Of a DNA stretch of 64,000 nucleotides, positions 25,898-35,407 are shown one piece after another. The notes below the pieces were generated by a model. That model was not told where the DNA came from. It ran no database searches and saw nothing but the letters and a program-made list of their open reading frames with translations. The DNA lies in the NCBI GenBank assembly GCA_964393605.1, contig CAYMUL010000014.1:26191-90190 (forward strand). The letters run 5' to 3'. Position 1 is the first letter of the stretch. Every line of letters begins with the position of its first letter. Source of the stretch: CAYMUL01 sp964393605. GTDB taxonomy: Bacteria > Bacteroidota > Ignavibacteria > Ignavibacteriales > Ignavibacteriaceae. The translations under genes and the position numbers were made by a program.

Positions 25898-26314
25898 ATG
25901 TCCGAACTGAAAACAAAAGTAAATGATGCAAGTGTTGAAAAATTTTTAAATTCAATTAAAGATGAGCAAAGAAAAAAAGATTGTTTTACTCTTCTTCACT
26001 TCTTTGAAAAAGTAACAAAAGAAAAACCAAAGATGTGGGGAACTGCTATCATCGGTTTTGGAACTTATCACTATAAATATGCAACGGGAAGGGAAGGCGA
26101 TTGGATGAAGTGCGGGTTCTCTCCGCGTAAACAAAATCTTACAATTTACATTATGCCGGGACTCACGCCCTTTGACGAATTACTTTCTAAACTTGGAAAA
26201 TTTACTACCGGCGTTTCATGTATCTACATAAAAAAACTTGATGATATTGATTTGAAAGTCCTGACAAAACTTGTCAAAGCCGGAAATGATTACATCGCAA
26301 AACTTTATAAATGA
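25898..26314 (+). CDS. DUF1801 domain protein
   Basis: A 138-residue cytoplasmic protein of the DUF1801 (YdhG/YjbR-like) fold: KPKMWGTAIIGFGTYHYKY is the characteristic central motif, followed by GFSPRKQNLTIYIMPG and a C-terminal helix rich in Lys. Family members are small domains of unknown biochemical role. Good Shine-Dalgarno (AGAGGAAAATTT). The end overlaps the next gene start by four bases (ATGA), so the two are translationally coupled. Confidence 0.9.
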   Translation: MSELKTKVNDASVEKFLNSIKDEQRKKDCFTLLHFFEKVTKEKPKMWGTAIIGFGTYHYKYATGREGDWMKCGFSPRKQNLTIYIMPGLTPFDELLSKLGKFTTGVSCIYIKKLDDIDLKVLTKLVKAGNDYIAKLYK

Positions 26315-26754
26315 TTTTTCGTCTACTCTTCCTGCAAATAATTTCATTCTTGTTTTTGTGCTTGCTTTCCTCATGCACAACTAAACTATGTAATGAAGAA
26401 TTCGATGCGCGCCCGTTGAGTATTTCCGAAGCGAAAGAAATTGGTTATGATTTTCGCGCAACAGGTAATGAGCCATCATGGCAGGTATTAATCATTAAAG
26501 ATCGAATTGAATTTTACACACCGCTGCACGAATTAAAGAACAAAATATTTTGTCTCGTTGATGAATCCGGTTCAAAAGATGAAATAAAACATTCTATTTT
26601 TGGCAAATCAAACCTAAGCACAATAGAAGTAAATATTTTAAAAGAGAAATGCAACGATTCAATGTCCGGCGAAGAATTCAATTTCAAGGTTGAAATAGTG
26701 GTTGATAAACAGATTTATCAAGGTTGCGGCGAATATTTGAAAACGCTTCGCTAA
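26311..26754 (+). CDS. Lipoprotein of the COG3650 type
   Basis: A 147-residue lipoprotein. The signal peptide ends in LLSSC (lipobox). The mature part carries FRATGNEPSWQVLIIKD and, near the end, EKCNDSMSGEEFNFKV and QGCGEYL. These are the hallmarks of the small COG3650-like periplasmic proteins (a beta domain with conserved Trp, Cys, Met-Ser and Gly-Cys-Gly). Two Cys pairs could form disulfides. Function not known. Its ATG overlaps the DUF1801 stop. Confidence 0.75.
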   Translation: MIFRLLFLQIISFLFLCLLSSCTTKLCNEEFDARPLSISEAKEIGYDFRATGNEPSWQVLIIKDRIEFYTPLHELKNKIFCLVDESGSKDEIKHSIFGKSNLSTIEVNILKEKCNDSMSGEEFNFKVEIVVDKQIYQGCGEYLKTLR

Positions 26755-27554
26755 TCTTACTTTATTGTTTATAAATATTATTCAAAGAGTATTAAAACAT
26801 TTTTTTAGATGATCCTTGATAATTGATAGTAAAATGTGTTTGCTACACTTATAATTTGGTAGGTAAAATTAGCGAATGAAAACCAACCGTTCATCCTCAC
26901 TTTCAGTTTATCATATTGTACGAAGAACTCTCTGGTACCTTACAATTAAAATCAGACCAATTCTGGCAAAATATTTTTTTCTGTCTCTGAATGTCCTTGT
27001 CAATTAAGGCTAAAACTCTAATTTGAAAAATGTTCAACTTTCCAAGTTCATCTAAATCCGTTAAGAATGATATCATGAATATTTAACTGAGTTATATCAT
27101 TCCTTCGGAATTTTATGTTACGGTCGCGTCCACTTGTTACCAATATATTTTCCATAACGGGAAAAAAATTCTGAACCTGTAGAATACATCTATCGGCAAA
27201 AAAAGCTAAAGCAAAAATGAAAAAATCTTCGTAGAAGATTTATTATTGTAGAAAAATATTGAACAGATAAAACAGAGCATCGTAGATGCTCAATTATACA
27301 ATCTTTCAAATACATTTTGATTTTTTCGTCTTACTTCATTAACACGAATATATTTTCTCTATCGGTAAAATGCGTAATGTTCTACTTTCGGTTCCGACTT
27401 TTCCAGGATAGATAATTTATCGCTGAGGTGAAAAGCTACATTCTTAATTAAAAATTTCTCTCCTCAATTTTTCTTCTCCCTTTGTATTTACTAATCTTAT
27501 TTATATTTTTTCGGAAAGATTACTGATTGATATTTAAAACAAAAAGAGGAACAG
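26755..27554. other. 800-base region without a gene
   Basis: No reading frame of convincing size or composition was seen between the COG3650-like lipoprotein and acs. The stretch is very AT-rich. It contains two short palindromes (listed separately) and the acs promoter and leader at its right end. The similar words TCTATCGGCAAAA (about 27190) and TCTATCGGTAAAA (about 27360) recur. It could hold decayed sequence or a small RNA, but nothing in it proves either. Confidence 0.5.
27223..27291. repeat. Pair of short palindromes sharing a TC-GTA-GA centre
   Basis: AAATCTTC-GTA-GAAGATTT (27223-27241) and GAGCATC-GTA-GATGCTC (27275-27291) both have perfect arms (8 and 7 bp) around an identical GTA loop, 33 bases apart, inside the gene-free region before acs. 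The arms differ while the centre is shared, which is how REP-like elements of one family can look. No T run follows, so they are not good terminators. Confidence 0.5.
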
Positions 27555-29528
27555 ATGCCCAATAAGGATACCGGCTTAAATCAAGATAACATAACCACCG
27601 TGCTGGAAGAAAATCGTCGCTTTCAGCCTGCAAAAGAATTCAGCAAAAAAGCACACATCAAATCGATGGCTGAATACAAAAGAATGTACAAAGAATCGCT
27701 TCTCAATCCCGAAAAATTTTGGGGAGAAGTTGCAGATGAGTTGCATTGGTTTGAGTATTGGAAACGTGTAAAACAATGGAAAGCCCCGAATGCAAAATGG
27801 TTCTTGCACGGTAAAACTAATCTCGCATACAATTGTCTCGACCGTCATCTTACAACATGGCGAAGAAACAAAGCCGCAATCATCTGGGAAGGCGAACCCG
27901 GTGAAACAAGAATTTTAACTTACCAAGTTTTACACCGCGAAGTTTGTAAGTTTGCAAACGTGCTTAAAAGTATGGGAATAAAAAAAGGAGACCGCGTTGC
28001 CGTTTATATGGGAATGGTTCCCGAACTTGCAATTACAATTCTTGCATGTGCAAGAATCGGTGCGGTGCACACTGTAATTTTTGGCGGCTTTAGTTCCGAA
28101 GCTTTGAAAGACAGAATTAACGATGCCAAAGCGCGGCTTGTAGTTACTTGCGATGCCGCAATTCGCCGCGGTAATCTTGTACCCCTAAAACCCGCAGTTG
28201 ATGATGCCATTCCTCACTGCCCGACAATAGAAAATGTAATTGTGTATAAACGAATTGCAGATTCACCGGTGCATCTCGTTCCGGGGAGAGATCATTGGTG
28301 GCATGAAGTTATGCAATCGGTTAATGATAAGAATGATGCTACCCCTGTCGATTCCGAACATCCTCTTTATATTCTTTATACAAGCGGAACAACGGGAAAA
28401 CCGAAAGGCATTTTGCACACAACCGCAGGATATATGGTCTCGTCATACTTCACTACAAAAATTGTTTTCGATATTAAAGATGAAGATATCTATTGGTGCA
28501 CTGCAGATATCGGTTGGGTAACCGGACATACTTACGTTGTCTATGGACCGTTATTGAATGGTGCAACAACACTTATGTACGAAGGCGCACCGAATCAACC
28601 TGAACCCGATCGCTTTTGGAGAATCATCGATAAATATCGCGTAAATATTTTTTATACGGCACCGACTGCAATCCGCGCATTCATTCGGTGGGGTGAACAG
28701 TGGGTTTTAAAACATGAACTTACAAGTCTTCGCTTGCTCGGCACGGTCGGCGAACCGATCAATCCCGAAGCTTGGATGTGGTATCATAAAGTTATCGGAA
28801 AACAGAAATGCCCGATAGTTGATACTTGGTGGCAAACAGAAACCGGGACGATAATGATTTCACCATTGCCAGGAACAACACCGACGAAGCCCGGCAGTTG
28901 CACTCTTCCTCTTCCCGGAATTATGCCTGAAGTTGTTGACAAAAAAGGAAATCCCGTTCCTCCCGGTGCTGGCGGTTATTTAATTATGAAAGATACCTGG
29001 CCCTCAATGTTGAGAACGGTGTACGGCGACAAGCAAAGATTCGTCAAACAATATTGGAGTGAGTACAAAGGTTATTACTTCACCGGCGATGGTGCGCGCA
29101 AAGATAAAGATGGTTACTTTTGGGTGATGGGAAGAGTTGACGATGTTATCAACGTTGCAGGTCATCGATTGGGAACCGCAGAAATTGAGAGCGCACTCGT
29201 CAGTCATAAAGATGTTGCCGAAGCCGCCGTTGTTGCACGTCCCGATGAAATTAAAGGAAGCGCAGTTGTTGCATTCGTTACTTTGGAATCAGGAAAAAAT
29301 CCTTCTTTACTTTTAAAAGAAGAGTTGAGAAATCACGTTGCAAAAGAAATCGGACACATAGCAAAGCCCGATGAAATAAGGTTCTCCGACTCATTGCCGA
29401 AAACACGTTCGGGAAAAATTATGAGAAGACTTTTGCGCGAAATTGCTACTTCGGGAACAGTTCGCGGCGATGTTACTACTCTCGAAGATTTTTCAGTGCT
29501 TGAAAAATTACGTGATGAAGAAGAATAA
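27555..29528 (+). CDS. acs: Acetyl-CoA synthetase
   Basis: A 657-residue AMP-forming acetate--CoA ligase, full length. Signatures: the N-terminal ACS domain (FWGEVADELHWFEYW, with KTNLAYNCLDRH), the P-loop YTSGTTGKPKG, the acyl-AMP motif DTWWQTETG, the hinge region YYFTGDGARKDKDGYFW, GRVDDVINVAGHR, and the acetylation-site lysine in LPKTRSGKIMRR. It converts acetate to acetyl-CoA in the cytoplasm, feeding the TCA cycle. Shine-Dalgarno AAAGAGGAACAG precedes the ATG. It stands alone after an 800-base gap, so it probably has its own regulated promoter. Confidence 0.97.
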   Translation: MPNKDTGLNQDNITTVLEENRRFQPAKEFSKKAHIKSMAEYKRMYKESLLNPEKFWGEVADELHWFEYWKRVKQWKAPNAKWFLHGKTNLAYNCLDRHLTTWRRNKAAIIWEGEPGETRILTYQVLHREVCKFANVLKSMGIKKGDRVAVYMGMVPELAITILACARIGAVHTVIFGGFSSEALKDRINDAKARLVVTCDAAIRRGNLVPLKPAVDDAIPHCPTIENVIVYKRIADSPVHLVPGRDHWWHEVMQSVNDKNDATPVDSEHPLYILYTSGTTGKPKGILHTTAGYMVSSYFTTKIVFDIKDEDIYWCTADIGWVTGHTYVVYGPLLNGATTLMYEGAPNQPEPDRFWRIIDKYRVNIFYTAPTAIRAFIRWGEQWVLKHELTSLRLLGTVGEPINPEAWMWYHKVIGKQKCPIVDTWWQTETGTIMISPLPGTTPTKPGSCTLPLPGIMPEVVDKKGNPVPPGAGGYLIMKDTWPSMLRTVYGDKQRFVKQYWSEYKGYYFTGDGARKDKDGYFWVMGRVDDVINVAGHRLGTAEIESALVSHKDVAEAAVVARPDEIKGSAVVAFVTLESGKNPSLLLKEELRNHVAKEIGHIAKPDEIRFSDSLPKTRSGKIMRRLLREIATSGTVRGDVTTLEDFSVLEKLRDEEE

Positions 29529-29708
29529 AGATCATTGCTTGAATAGCAATGCATGAATAAATCTCTCTGTAAATGAATGAACAATCTTTGCGTGCTTAAT
29601 ACGTTTCAATTAAAATCATGACCGATTCAGGCAAAATATTTTTTGGAATTTTTTACTGCAATGATTTCACGGTTTTCGCATTTAAACAAAAATTTTTTAT
29701 TGTTTTTA

Positions 29709-30227
29709 CTAATCTTTAAATCTTTTCAATTGCCGTTCGTGATGCTTCATGTGTGCATGAATAAAGGCGAAAGTAAATCGCAAACTAATCCATCCCGCGC
29801 GAGGATGATTGAAAATAATTTTATTCAAAAAAGATTTATCAAGTGTGTTCAATAAATCACGAAAAGATTCACGCACTTTATTCCAATCCTCACCCAGTTT
29901 ATCAATCGTACCTTCATTCGGAAAATCTTCAAAAGATTTTGGTGCTTTGTACTTAAATGTTGAATAAAGTGAAAGTGCGAGTAAAACCCCTCGCAGTAGC
30001 GAAGATAAATTTTCCGTTTCAAAATTCTGTTGTGCTAACTTTCTTCGCAGCATCAAAACAGTTGCTTGTTCGGTTTTGATAAGATGTTGAAGAATCTGCA
30101 CTGCCGACCACTTACTTCCGTGTGGATTGTAGTAAATTTTTCCCTGTGAAAGTGATTTACATATTTCTAAAATATTGTTGCGTTCATCTTCTATCTTTTT
30201 AAATCTACGATGAAAAACAGAATGCAA
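29709..30227 (-). CDS. DinB-like protein
   Basis: A 172-residue four-helix protein of the DinB/YfiT metalloenzyme fold. The likely metal-binding histidines are in WSAVQILQHLIKTE (helix 2) and FIHAHMKHHERQLKR (C-terminal helix). Family members are thiol-dependent enzymes or damage-inducible proteins. The ATG is immediately next to the metH stop (30228) on the same strand, so translation is coupled to methionine synthase. That link is unexplained. Confidence 0.8.
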   Translation of the reverse strand: MHSVFHRRFKKIEDERNNILEICKSLSQGKIYYNPHGSKWSAVQILQHLIKTEQATVLMLRRKLAQQNFETENLSSLLRGVLLALSLYSTFKYKAPKSFEDFPNEGTIDKLGEDWNKVRESFRDLLNTLDKSFLNKIIFNHPRAGWISLRFTFAFIHAHMKHHERQLKRFKD

Positions 30228-33200
30228 TCATTCACCGCGATCATAATTCAGAACGGGATAGAGCCATCGCTCAACTTCGTAGATGCTCATTCCTTTTCTC
30301 TTGTGATAATCCAGCACTTGATCTTTTCCGATTTTTCCTGTCGTAAAATATTTTGCTTCGGGATGCGCAAAGTATAAACCACAAACCGATGCGGCGGGAT
30401 GCATCGCTAAACTTTCCGTTAATTTAATTCCTGTGTTTTCTTCAACTTTTAAAAGACTAAATAAAGTCCATTTCTCTGTATGGTCAGGGCAAGCGGGATA
30501 ACCCGGTGCGGGACGAACGCCGCGGTATTCTTCTTTTATTAAATCTTCGTTCGTTAATTTTTCTTGCGATGCATAACCCCAAATTTCTTTTCTAATTTTT
30601 TGGTGAAGATGTTCTGCGAATGCCTCCGCAAGCCGATCTGCAAGGGCTTTAACCATTATTGCAGAGTAGTCGTCATGATTTTTTTCATACTCTTCAACAA
30701 TCTTTTCGATGCCAACTCCCGTTGTAACCGCAAACGCGCCGATGTAATCAATGCAGTCCAATTCTTTCGGCGCGATAAAATCTGCGAGAGAATAATTTGG
30801 CAAACCATCGGCACGTTTTCCTTGCTGCCGTAGAAAATGCAACTCGGTTAAAATTCCTTTACGCGAATCATCGGTGTACACCTCCACATCGTCGCAAGCG
30901 ATAGAATTTGCAGGGAAGATTCCGATAACGGCGTTTGCCTGCAATAAATTTTCTGAAATAATTTTATCAAGAATTTTATTCGCATCATCATAAACTCGTT
31001 TTGCTTCGCTTCCATATTTTTCGTTTTCAAAGATTGAAGGAAATTTTCCTTTTAATTCCCACGTGAGAAAGAAGGGAGTCCAATCGATAAAATTTCTTAA
31101 AGTTTCCAAGGAATAATTATCTAATTTCTTTACGCCGAGAAAATTCGGTTTGACGATGTTTGCGTTTTGAATATCAAACTTGAAACGATTATCTCTTGCT
31201 TCATTTAAAGAGATAAATTCTTTTCCGCTTCTTTTCTTTTTATGATCTTCACGAAGGTTCTCGTATTCATTAAATATTTTCTTTGCAAAGGAATCGCGCG
31301 TCTCCTTTCCGAGCAGATCATTCACAACCGGAACAGAACGGGATGCATCAAGCACATGAACAACAGGTTGAGAATATGCGGGCGCAATCTTTACTGCGGT
31401 ATGAATTCTGGAAGTTGTTGCACCGCCGATTAATAATGGCAGTTTCATTTTTCTTCTTTCCATTTCTTTCGCAACGTGCGCCATTTCATCGAGAGAAGGA
31501 GTGATCAAACCGCTCAATCCAATTACATCAATCTCTTTTTCAATTGCAGTATCAAGAATTTTTTCTGCCGATACCATCACACCGAGATCGGTTACTTCAT
31601 AATTGTTGCAGCCGAGTACTACACCAACAATATTTTTTCCAATGTCGTGAACATCTCCTTTAACAGTTGCAAGTAAAATTTTTCCGTTGACTTGTTTTTT
31701 TGCAGGTTGCTGCGATTGCCCCGAAACCCTTAATAAATAAGGCTCTAAATAGGAGACAGCTTTTTTCATTACGCGAGCACTTTTAACGACTTGAGGCAGG
31801 AACATTTTTCCTGCTCCGAAAAGATCACCGACAATATTCATCCCGTCCATCAAAGGACCTTCAATCACCGCTAAACCTGAGCTAAGTTTTTGATAGGCTT
31901 CTTCGCTATCTGCATCAATGAAATCAACTATTCCTTTGACTAGCGCGTGCGAAAGTCTTTCTTCAACAGGAAGATTTCTCCACTCCGCTTGTTTTGTATC
32001 TTCTTTTTCTTTGCCTTTATTTCTTTCTGCAAACTCAATCAACTTATCCGTTGCGTTGTTGTCGCGATTTAATAAAACATCTTCGACAAGTCTTAATAAC
32101 TCTTTATCAATTTCTTCATAGACGGCGAGTTGTCCCGCATTCACAATTCCCATATCGAGACCGGCTTTAATTGCATGAAATAAAAAAGCGGAGTGCATCG
32201 CTTCGCGCACGTAATCATTTCCTCTAAATGAAAAAGAGATGTTACTGATTCCGCCGCTGACTTTCGCATGTGGAAGATTTTGTTTTATCCATCGCGTAGC
32301 TTCAATAAAATTTACAGCATAATTATTGTGTTCTTCAATTCCGGTTGCAACCGTTAAAATATTCGGATCGAAAATAATTTCGGATGAAGGAAATCCAACC
32401 TCTTCGGTAAGAATGCGATAAGCTCTTTGGCAAACCTGAATTTTTCTTTCGAGTGTATCAGCCTGCCCATGTTCGTCGAAAGCCATGACAATAGCGGCGG
32501 CACCGAACTTCATAATTGTTCGCGCATGTTCTTTAAAAATTTCTTCACCTTCTTTTAAAGAAATTGAATTTACAATTCCCTTTCCCTGCAAACATTTTAA
32601 ACCGGCGAGCAACACAGACCATTTCGAGGAATCGAGCATTATCGGAAGTTTTGAAATATCAGGTTCCGATGCAACGAGGTTTAAATATTTCGTCATCACA
32701 AATTCAGAGTTTAACATTGCTTCATCGAAATTTATATCGAGAATTTGCGCACCTCCTTCAACTTGATCTTTTGCAATTGCGAGAGCATCTTCATATTGTT
32801 CATTTAAAATTAAGCGTGCAAATTTTCGCGAGCCGGTTACGTTTGTTCTTTCACCGACATTTACAAAGTTTGTTTCAGGTCTAATTGAAAGTGCTTCAAG
32901 TCCGCTTAGTTGCAGATAATTTTTTTTCTGCGGAATTTTTCTCGGCGAATAACTTTTTACGATGTTCGAAATTTTTTTGATGTGCGCCGGAGTAGTTCCG
33001 CAACAACCTCCGACAATATTGAAGAATGAAGCTTCGGCAAATTCGTTTAACAGTTTGCTCATCTCATCAGGGGTTTCATCATACTCGCCAAACTCATTTG
33101 GCAAACCGGCATTTGGATAAACGCTTACAAAGAAGGGAGCGAGGTTTGCTAACTCTTCGATGAACGGACGCATTTGCGCGGCACCGAGTGAACAATTTAA

Positions 33201-33935
33201 TCCGACACTCAATAAATTTTTTGTGTGAGAAACAGAAATCAAAAATGCTTCTGTCGTTTGTCCCGAAAGAGTTCTGCCGCTTTGATCGACGATAGTTCCC
33301 GAAATCATGACGGGAAAATTTTTACCGGTTTCTTCTTTGTATGTTTCGATAGCGCAGATAGCGGCTTTGGCGTTGAGTGTATCAAAAATAGTTTCTATTA
33401 AAATTATATCCGCGCCGCCGTCAATCAATCCGCGGAGTTGCTCATCGTATGCGGCAACAACTTCATCAAACGTAACTGCGCGATAACCGGGATCGTTCAC
33501 ATCAGGCGAAAGAGAAAGAGTTTTATTCAACGGGCTGAGCGCACCGGCAACAAATCGCGGTTTGTTAGGATCGGTTGCAGTGATTTCATTTGCCGCTCCT
33601 TTTGCAATTTTTGCAGAAGCAAGATTCATTTCATAAACAAATTTTTCCGTTTTGTATTCTGCCTGCGAGGTTCTCGTTGCATTGAATGTATTTGTCTCGA
33701 TAATATCTGCGCCGGCATTTAAGTATTCGAGATGAATTTTTTTAATCACTTCCGGTTTTGTAAGAGAGAGAATATCATTGTTCCCTTTGAGGTCGTGGTT
33801 GTAATCTTTAAGTAAATCGCCTTTGAAATCGGCTTCGGATAAATTTTGTCGTTGAATCATCGTTCCCATTGCACCATCGAGAAGGAGAATTCTTTGATTG
33901 AGTAAATCAGTTAATGTTTTAAAAGTATTTGTCAT
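30228..33935 (-). CDS. metH: Cobalamin-dependent methionine synthase
   Basis: A 1235-residue, full-length, four-module enzyme making methionine from homocysteine and methyl-tetrahydrofolate. Homocysteine domain, about 1-330, with zinc ligands in NCSLGA and GGCCGTTP; pterin-binding domain, about 350-620 (FVNVGERTNVTGSRKF, then GGISNISFSFRG); B12 domain with the base-off motif DVHDIGKN (H763 is the cobalt ligand); C-terminal reactivation domain with RGVRPAPGYPACPDH for S-adenosylmethionine binding. It is the first gene of a two-gene unit with the DinB-like gene. No cobalamin or SAM riboswitch was recognised in the 156-base divergent gap upstream. Confidence 0.97.
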   Translation of the reverse strand: MTNTFKTLTDLLNQRILLLDGAMGTMIQRQNLSEADFKGDLLKDYNHDLKGNNDILSLTKPEVIKKIHLEYLNAGADIIETNTFNATRTSQAEYKTEKFVYEMNLASAKIAKGAANEITATDPNKPRFVAGALSPLNKTLSLSPDVNDPGYRAVTFDEVVAAYDEQLRGLIDGGADIILIETIFDTLNAKAAICAIETYKEETGKNFPVMISGTIVDQSGRTLSGQTTEAFLISVSHTKNLLSVGLNCSLGAAQMRPFIEELANLAPFFVSVYPNAGLPNEFGEYDETPDEMSKLLNEFAEASFFNIVGGCCGTTPAHIKKISNIVKSYSPRKIPQKKNYLQLSGLEALSIRPETNFVNVGERTNVTGSRKFARLILNEQYEDALAIAKDQVEGGAQILDINFDEAMLNSEFVMTKYLNLVASEPDISKLPIMLDSSKWSVLLAGLKCLQGKGIVNSISLKEGEEIFKEHARTIMKFGAAAIVMAFDEHGQADTLERKIQVCQRAYRILTEEVGFPSSEIIFDPNILTVATGIEEHNNYAVNFIEATRWIKQNLPHAKVSGGISNISFSFRGNDYVREAMHSAFLFHAIKAGLDMGIVNAGQLAVYEEIDKELLRLVEDVLLNRDNNATDKLIEFAERNKGKEKEDTKQAEWRNLPVEERLSHALVKGIVDFIDADSEEAYQKLSSGLAVIEGPLMDGMNIVGDLFGAGKMFLPQVVKSARVMKKAVSYLEPYLLRVSGQSQQPAKKQVNGKILLATVKGDVHDIGKNIVGVVLGCNNYEVTDLGVMVSAEKILDTAIEKEIDVIGLSGLITPSLDEMAHVAKEMERRKMKLPLLIGGATTSRIHTAVKIAPAYSQPVVHVLDASRSVPVVNDLLGKETRDSFAKKIFNEYENLREDHKKKRSGKEFISLNEARDNRFKFDIQNANIVKPNFLGVKKLDNYSLETLRNFIDWTPFFLTWELKGKFPSIFENEKYGSEAKRVYDDANKILDKIISENLLQANAVIGIFPANSIACDDVEVYTDDSRKGILTELHFLRQQGKRADGLPNYSLADFIAPKELDCIDYIGAFAVTTGVGIEKIVEEYEKNHDDYSAIMVKALADRLAEAFAEHLHQKIRKEIWGYASQEKLTNEDLIKEEYRGVRPAPGYPACPDHTEKWTLFSLLKVEENTGIKLTESLAMHPAASVCGLYFAHPEAKYFTTGKIGKDQVLDYHKRKGMSIYEVERWLYPVLNYDRGE

Positions 33936-34091
33936 CGCGGATTGTAATTATTTTTTTGAAGGTAAAGAAACTGTTCGAACTAAAAATCAAATGCAGTAAA
34001 TTTGTTTTGGTAATCTTTCTCTTTTTGAATTGCATTCGAAATATAGTTAAATTACAAGCATGTAAAAACAGATTGAAAATAGGATAACAGA

Positions 34092-35069
34092 ATGATAGTA
34101 GTAACAGGCGGAGCCGGATTCATCGGCAGCGCAATAATTTGGCGGCTCAATAAACTCGGCATTTCGGATATACTTGTCGTTGATGAACTTGGTAAAGATG
34201 AGAAATGGAAAAATCTTGTAGCACTTCAGTTTTGCGACTACATGAACAAAAATCTTTTTCTCGAAAAAATTGAAACAGGAAATTTGCTTCATAAAACAGA
34301 AGCGATAATTCACATGGGCGCAAACTCTTCTACTACCGAAAAAGATGCAGACCATCTCATTCAAAATAATTTTGAGTATTCAAAAAAACTCGCAAGCTAC
34401 TGCATGAAAAACGGAATACGATTTATCTATGCTTCATCTGCGGCAACTTATGGAGACGGCACTCTCGGCTTTAACGATGCTGATGATTACTGCTTCAAAC
34501 TTCGCCCCTTGAATATGTACGGCTATTCAAAAAATCTTTTTGATTGTTGGGCAAACAGAAAGGGAATTCTTAACTCAATTGTCGGAATAAAATATTTCAA
34601 CGTGTATGGTCCGAACGAAGCGCACAAAGGAGATATGAGAAGCGTTGTGCATAAAGCATACGGTCAAATTTTGGAAACAGGAAAAGTAAAACTTTTTAAA
34701 TCACTTCATCCCGAATACAAAGACGGCGAACAAAAAAGAGATTTCATTTATGTGAAAGATGCCGTTGATATGACTTTACATTTTCTGAACAATAAAGATA
34801 AAAATGGTTTATTTAATGTTGGAACGGGAAATCCACGAACATGGATTGATCTTGTTTCAGCTATATTTCATGCGCTCGGGAGAGAGGTGAATATAGAATT
34901 TATCGAACTGCCTTCGCATCTTGCCGATAAGTATCAATACTTTACCGGTGCGGATTTAACTAAAATGAAAAAAGCCGGTTACACCAATAAAATTTCTTCG
35001 TTGGAAGAAGGAGTAACCGACTATGTAAAAAATTATCTTTTGAAAGGAAATTATTTGGGCGATGAATAA
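34092..35069 (+). CDS. hldD: ADP-L-glycero-D-manno-heptose 6-epimerase
   Basis: A 325-residue short-chain dehydrogenase-type epimerase. The NAD(P) loop is GGAGFIGSA (from residue 6), and the catalytic YxxxK is Y143 to K147 (MYGYSKN). HldD-specific segments are HMGANSSTTEKDAD, KYFNVYGPNE and the substrate-side stretch SLHPEYKDGEQKRDFIYVKD. It makes the heptose donor of the LPS inner core in the cytoplasm. The presence of a GT9 gene at the left edge is consistent. Single gene, divergent from metH. Confidence 0.95.
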   Translation: MIVVTGGAGFIGSAIIWRLNKLGISDILVVDELGKDEKWKNLVALQFCDYMNKNLFLEKIETGNLLHKTEAIIHMGANSSTTEKDADHLIQNNFEYSKKLASYCMKNGIRFIYASSAATYGDGTLGFNDADDYCFKLRPLNMYGYSKNLFDCWANRKGILNSIVGIKYFNVYGPNEAHKGDMRSVVHKAYGQILETGKVKLFKSLHPEYKDGEQKRDFIYVKDAVDMTLHFLNNKDKNGLFNVGTGNPRTWIDLVSAIFHALGREVNIEFIELPSHLADKYQYFTGADLTKMKKAGYTNKISSLEEGVTDYVKNYLLKGNYLGDE

Positions 35070-35075
35070 TGACGA

Positions 35076-35351
35076 TTAGAATTCGTCGTCATCGTCTTCA
35101 TCTTCTTCAAAGTTGAAGTCCTCGGTAATTTCTTCCTCATCCGAAAAATCGTCATCATCTAAATCAGAAAAATCATCATCGGATTCTTCTTCTTCAAAAT
35201 CATCATCTTCAAAATCTTCTTCGAGGTCTTCGTCGTCATCGAAGTCATCTTCTTCATCTTTAGATTTTTTTGCGAGTTTAATTTCCATTTCTTCAAGCAA
35301 TTCGCGCTCGCTTTCGTCAAATATACTTAATATTTTTTCTTCAGAATTCAT
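35076..35351 (-). CDS. Highly acidic small protein
   Basis: A 91-residue protein whose first 30 residues form an ordinary helical segment (EKILSIFDESERELLEEMEIKLAKK), followed by a 60-residue tail made almost wholly of Asp, Glu, Phe and Ser. Preceded by GGAGAAATAAAGAAA and an ATG. The tail looks like the disordered C-terminus of RNA polymerase delta subunits or acidic nucleic-acid mimics, but the globular delta domain is absent. Function unknown. The complementary strand reads as poly-Ser, an artefact of the acidic codons. Confidence 0.65.
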   Translation of the reverse strand: MNSEEKILSIFDESERELLEEMEIKLAKKSKDEEDDFDDDEDLEEDFEDDDFEEEESDDDFSDLDDDDFSDEEEITEDFNFEEDEDDDDEF

Positions 35352-35407
35352 TTTCTTTATTTCTCCATATTGTAACTAGTTTGTTTTAATTTCTATATGC
35401 AAAATTT

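Noticed and set aside
29532..29550. CATTGCT-TGAAT-AGCAATG hairpin just after acs as a terminator
   Set aside because: The 7-bp stem is perfect but no T run follows, so intrinsic termination is not supported.
33936..34091. Cobalamin or SAM riboswitch upstream of metH
   Set aside because: The gap is only 156 bases, shared by two divergent genes, and no B12-box or SAM-type conserved core was found by eye.
35113..35379. An 88-residue rightward frame made almost entirely of Ser and Lys
   Set aside because: It is the exact complement of the acidic protein gene; GAT/GAA/GAC codons read as TCA/TTC/TC-rich on the other strand. It has no start signal and no plausible composition.
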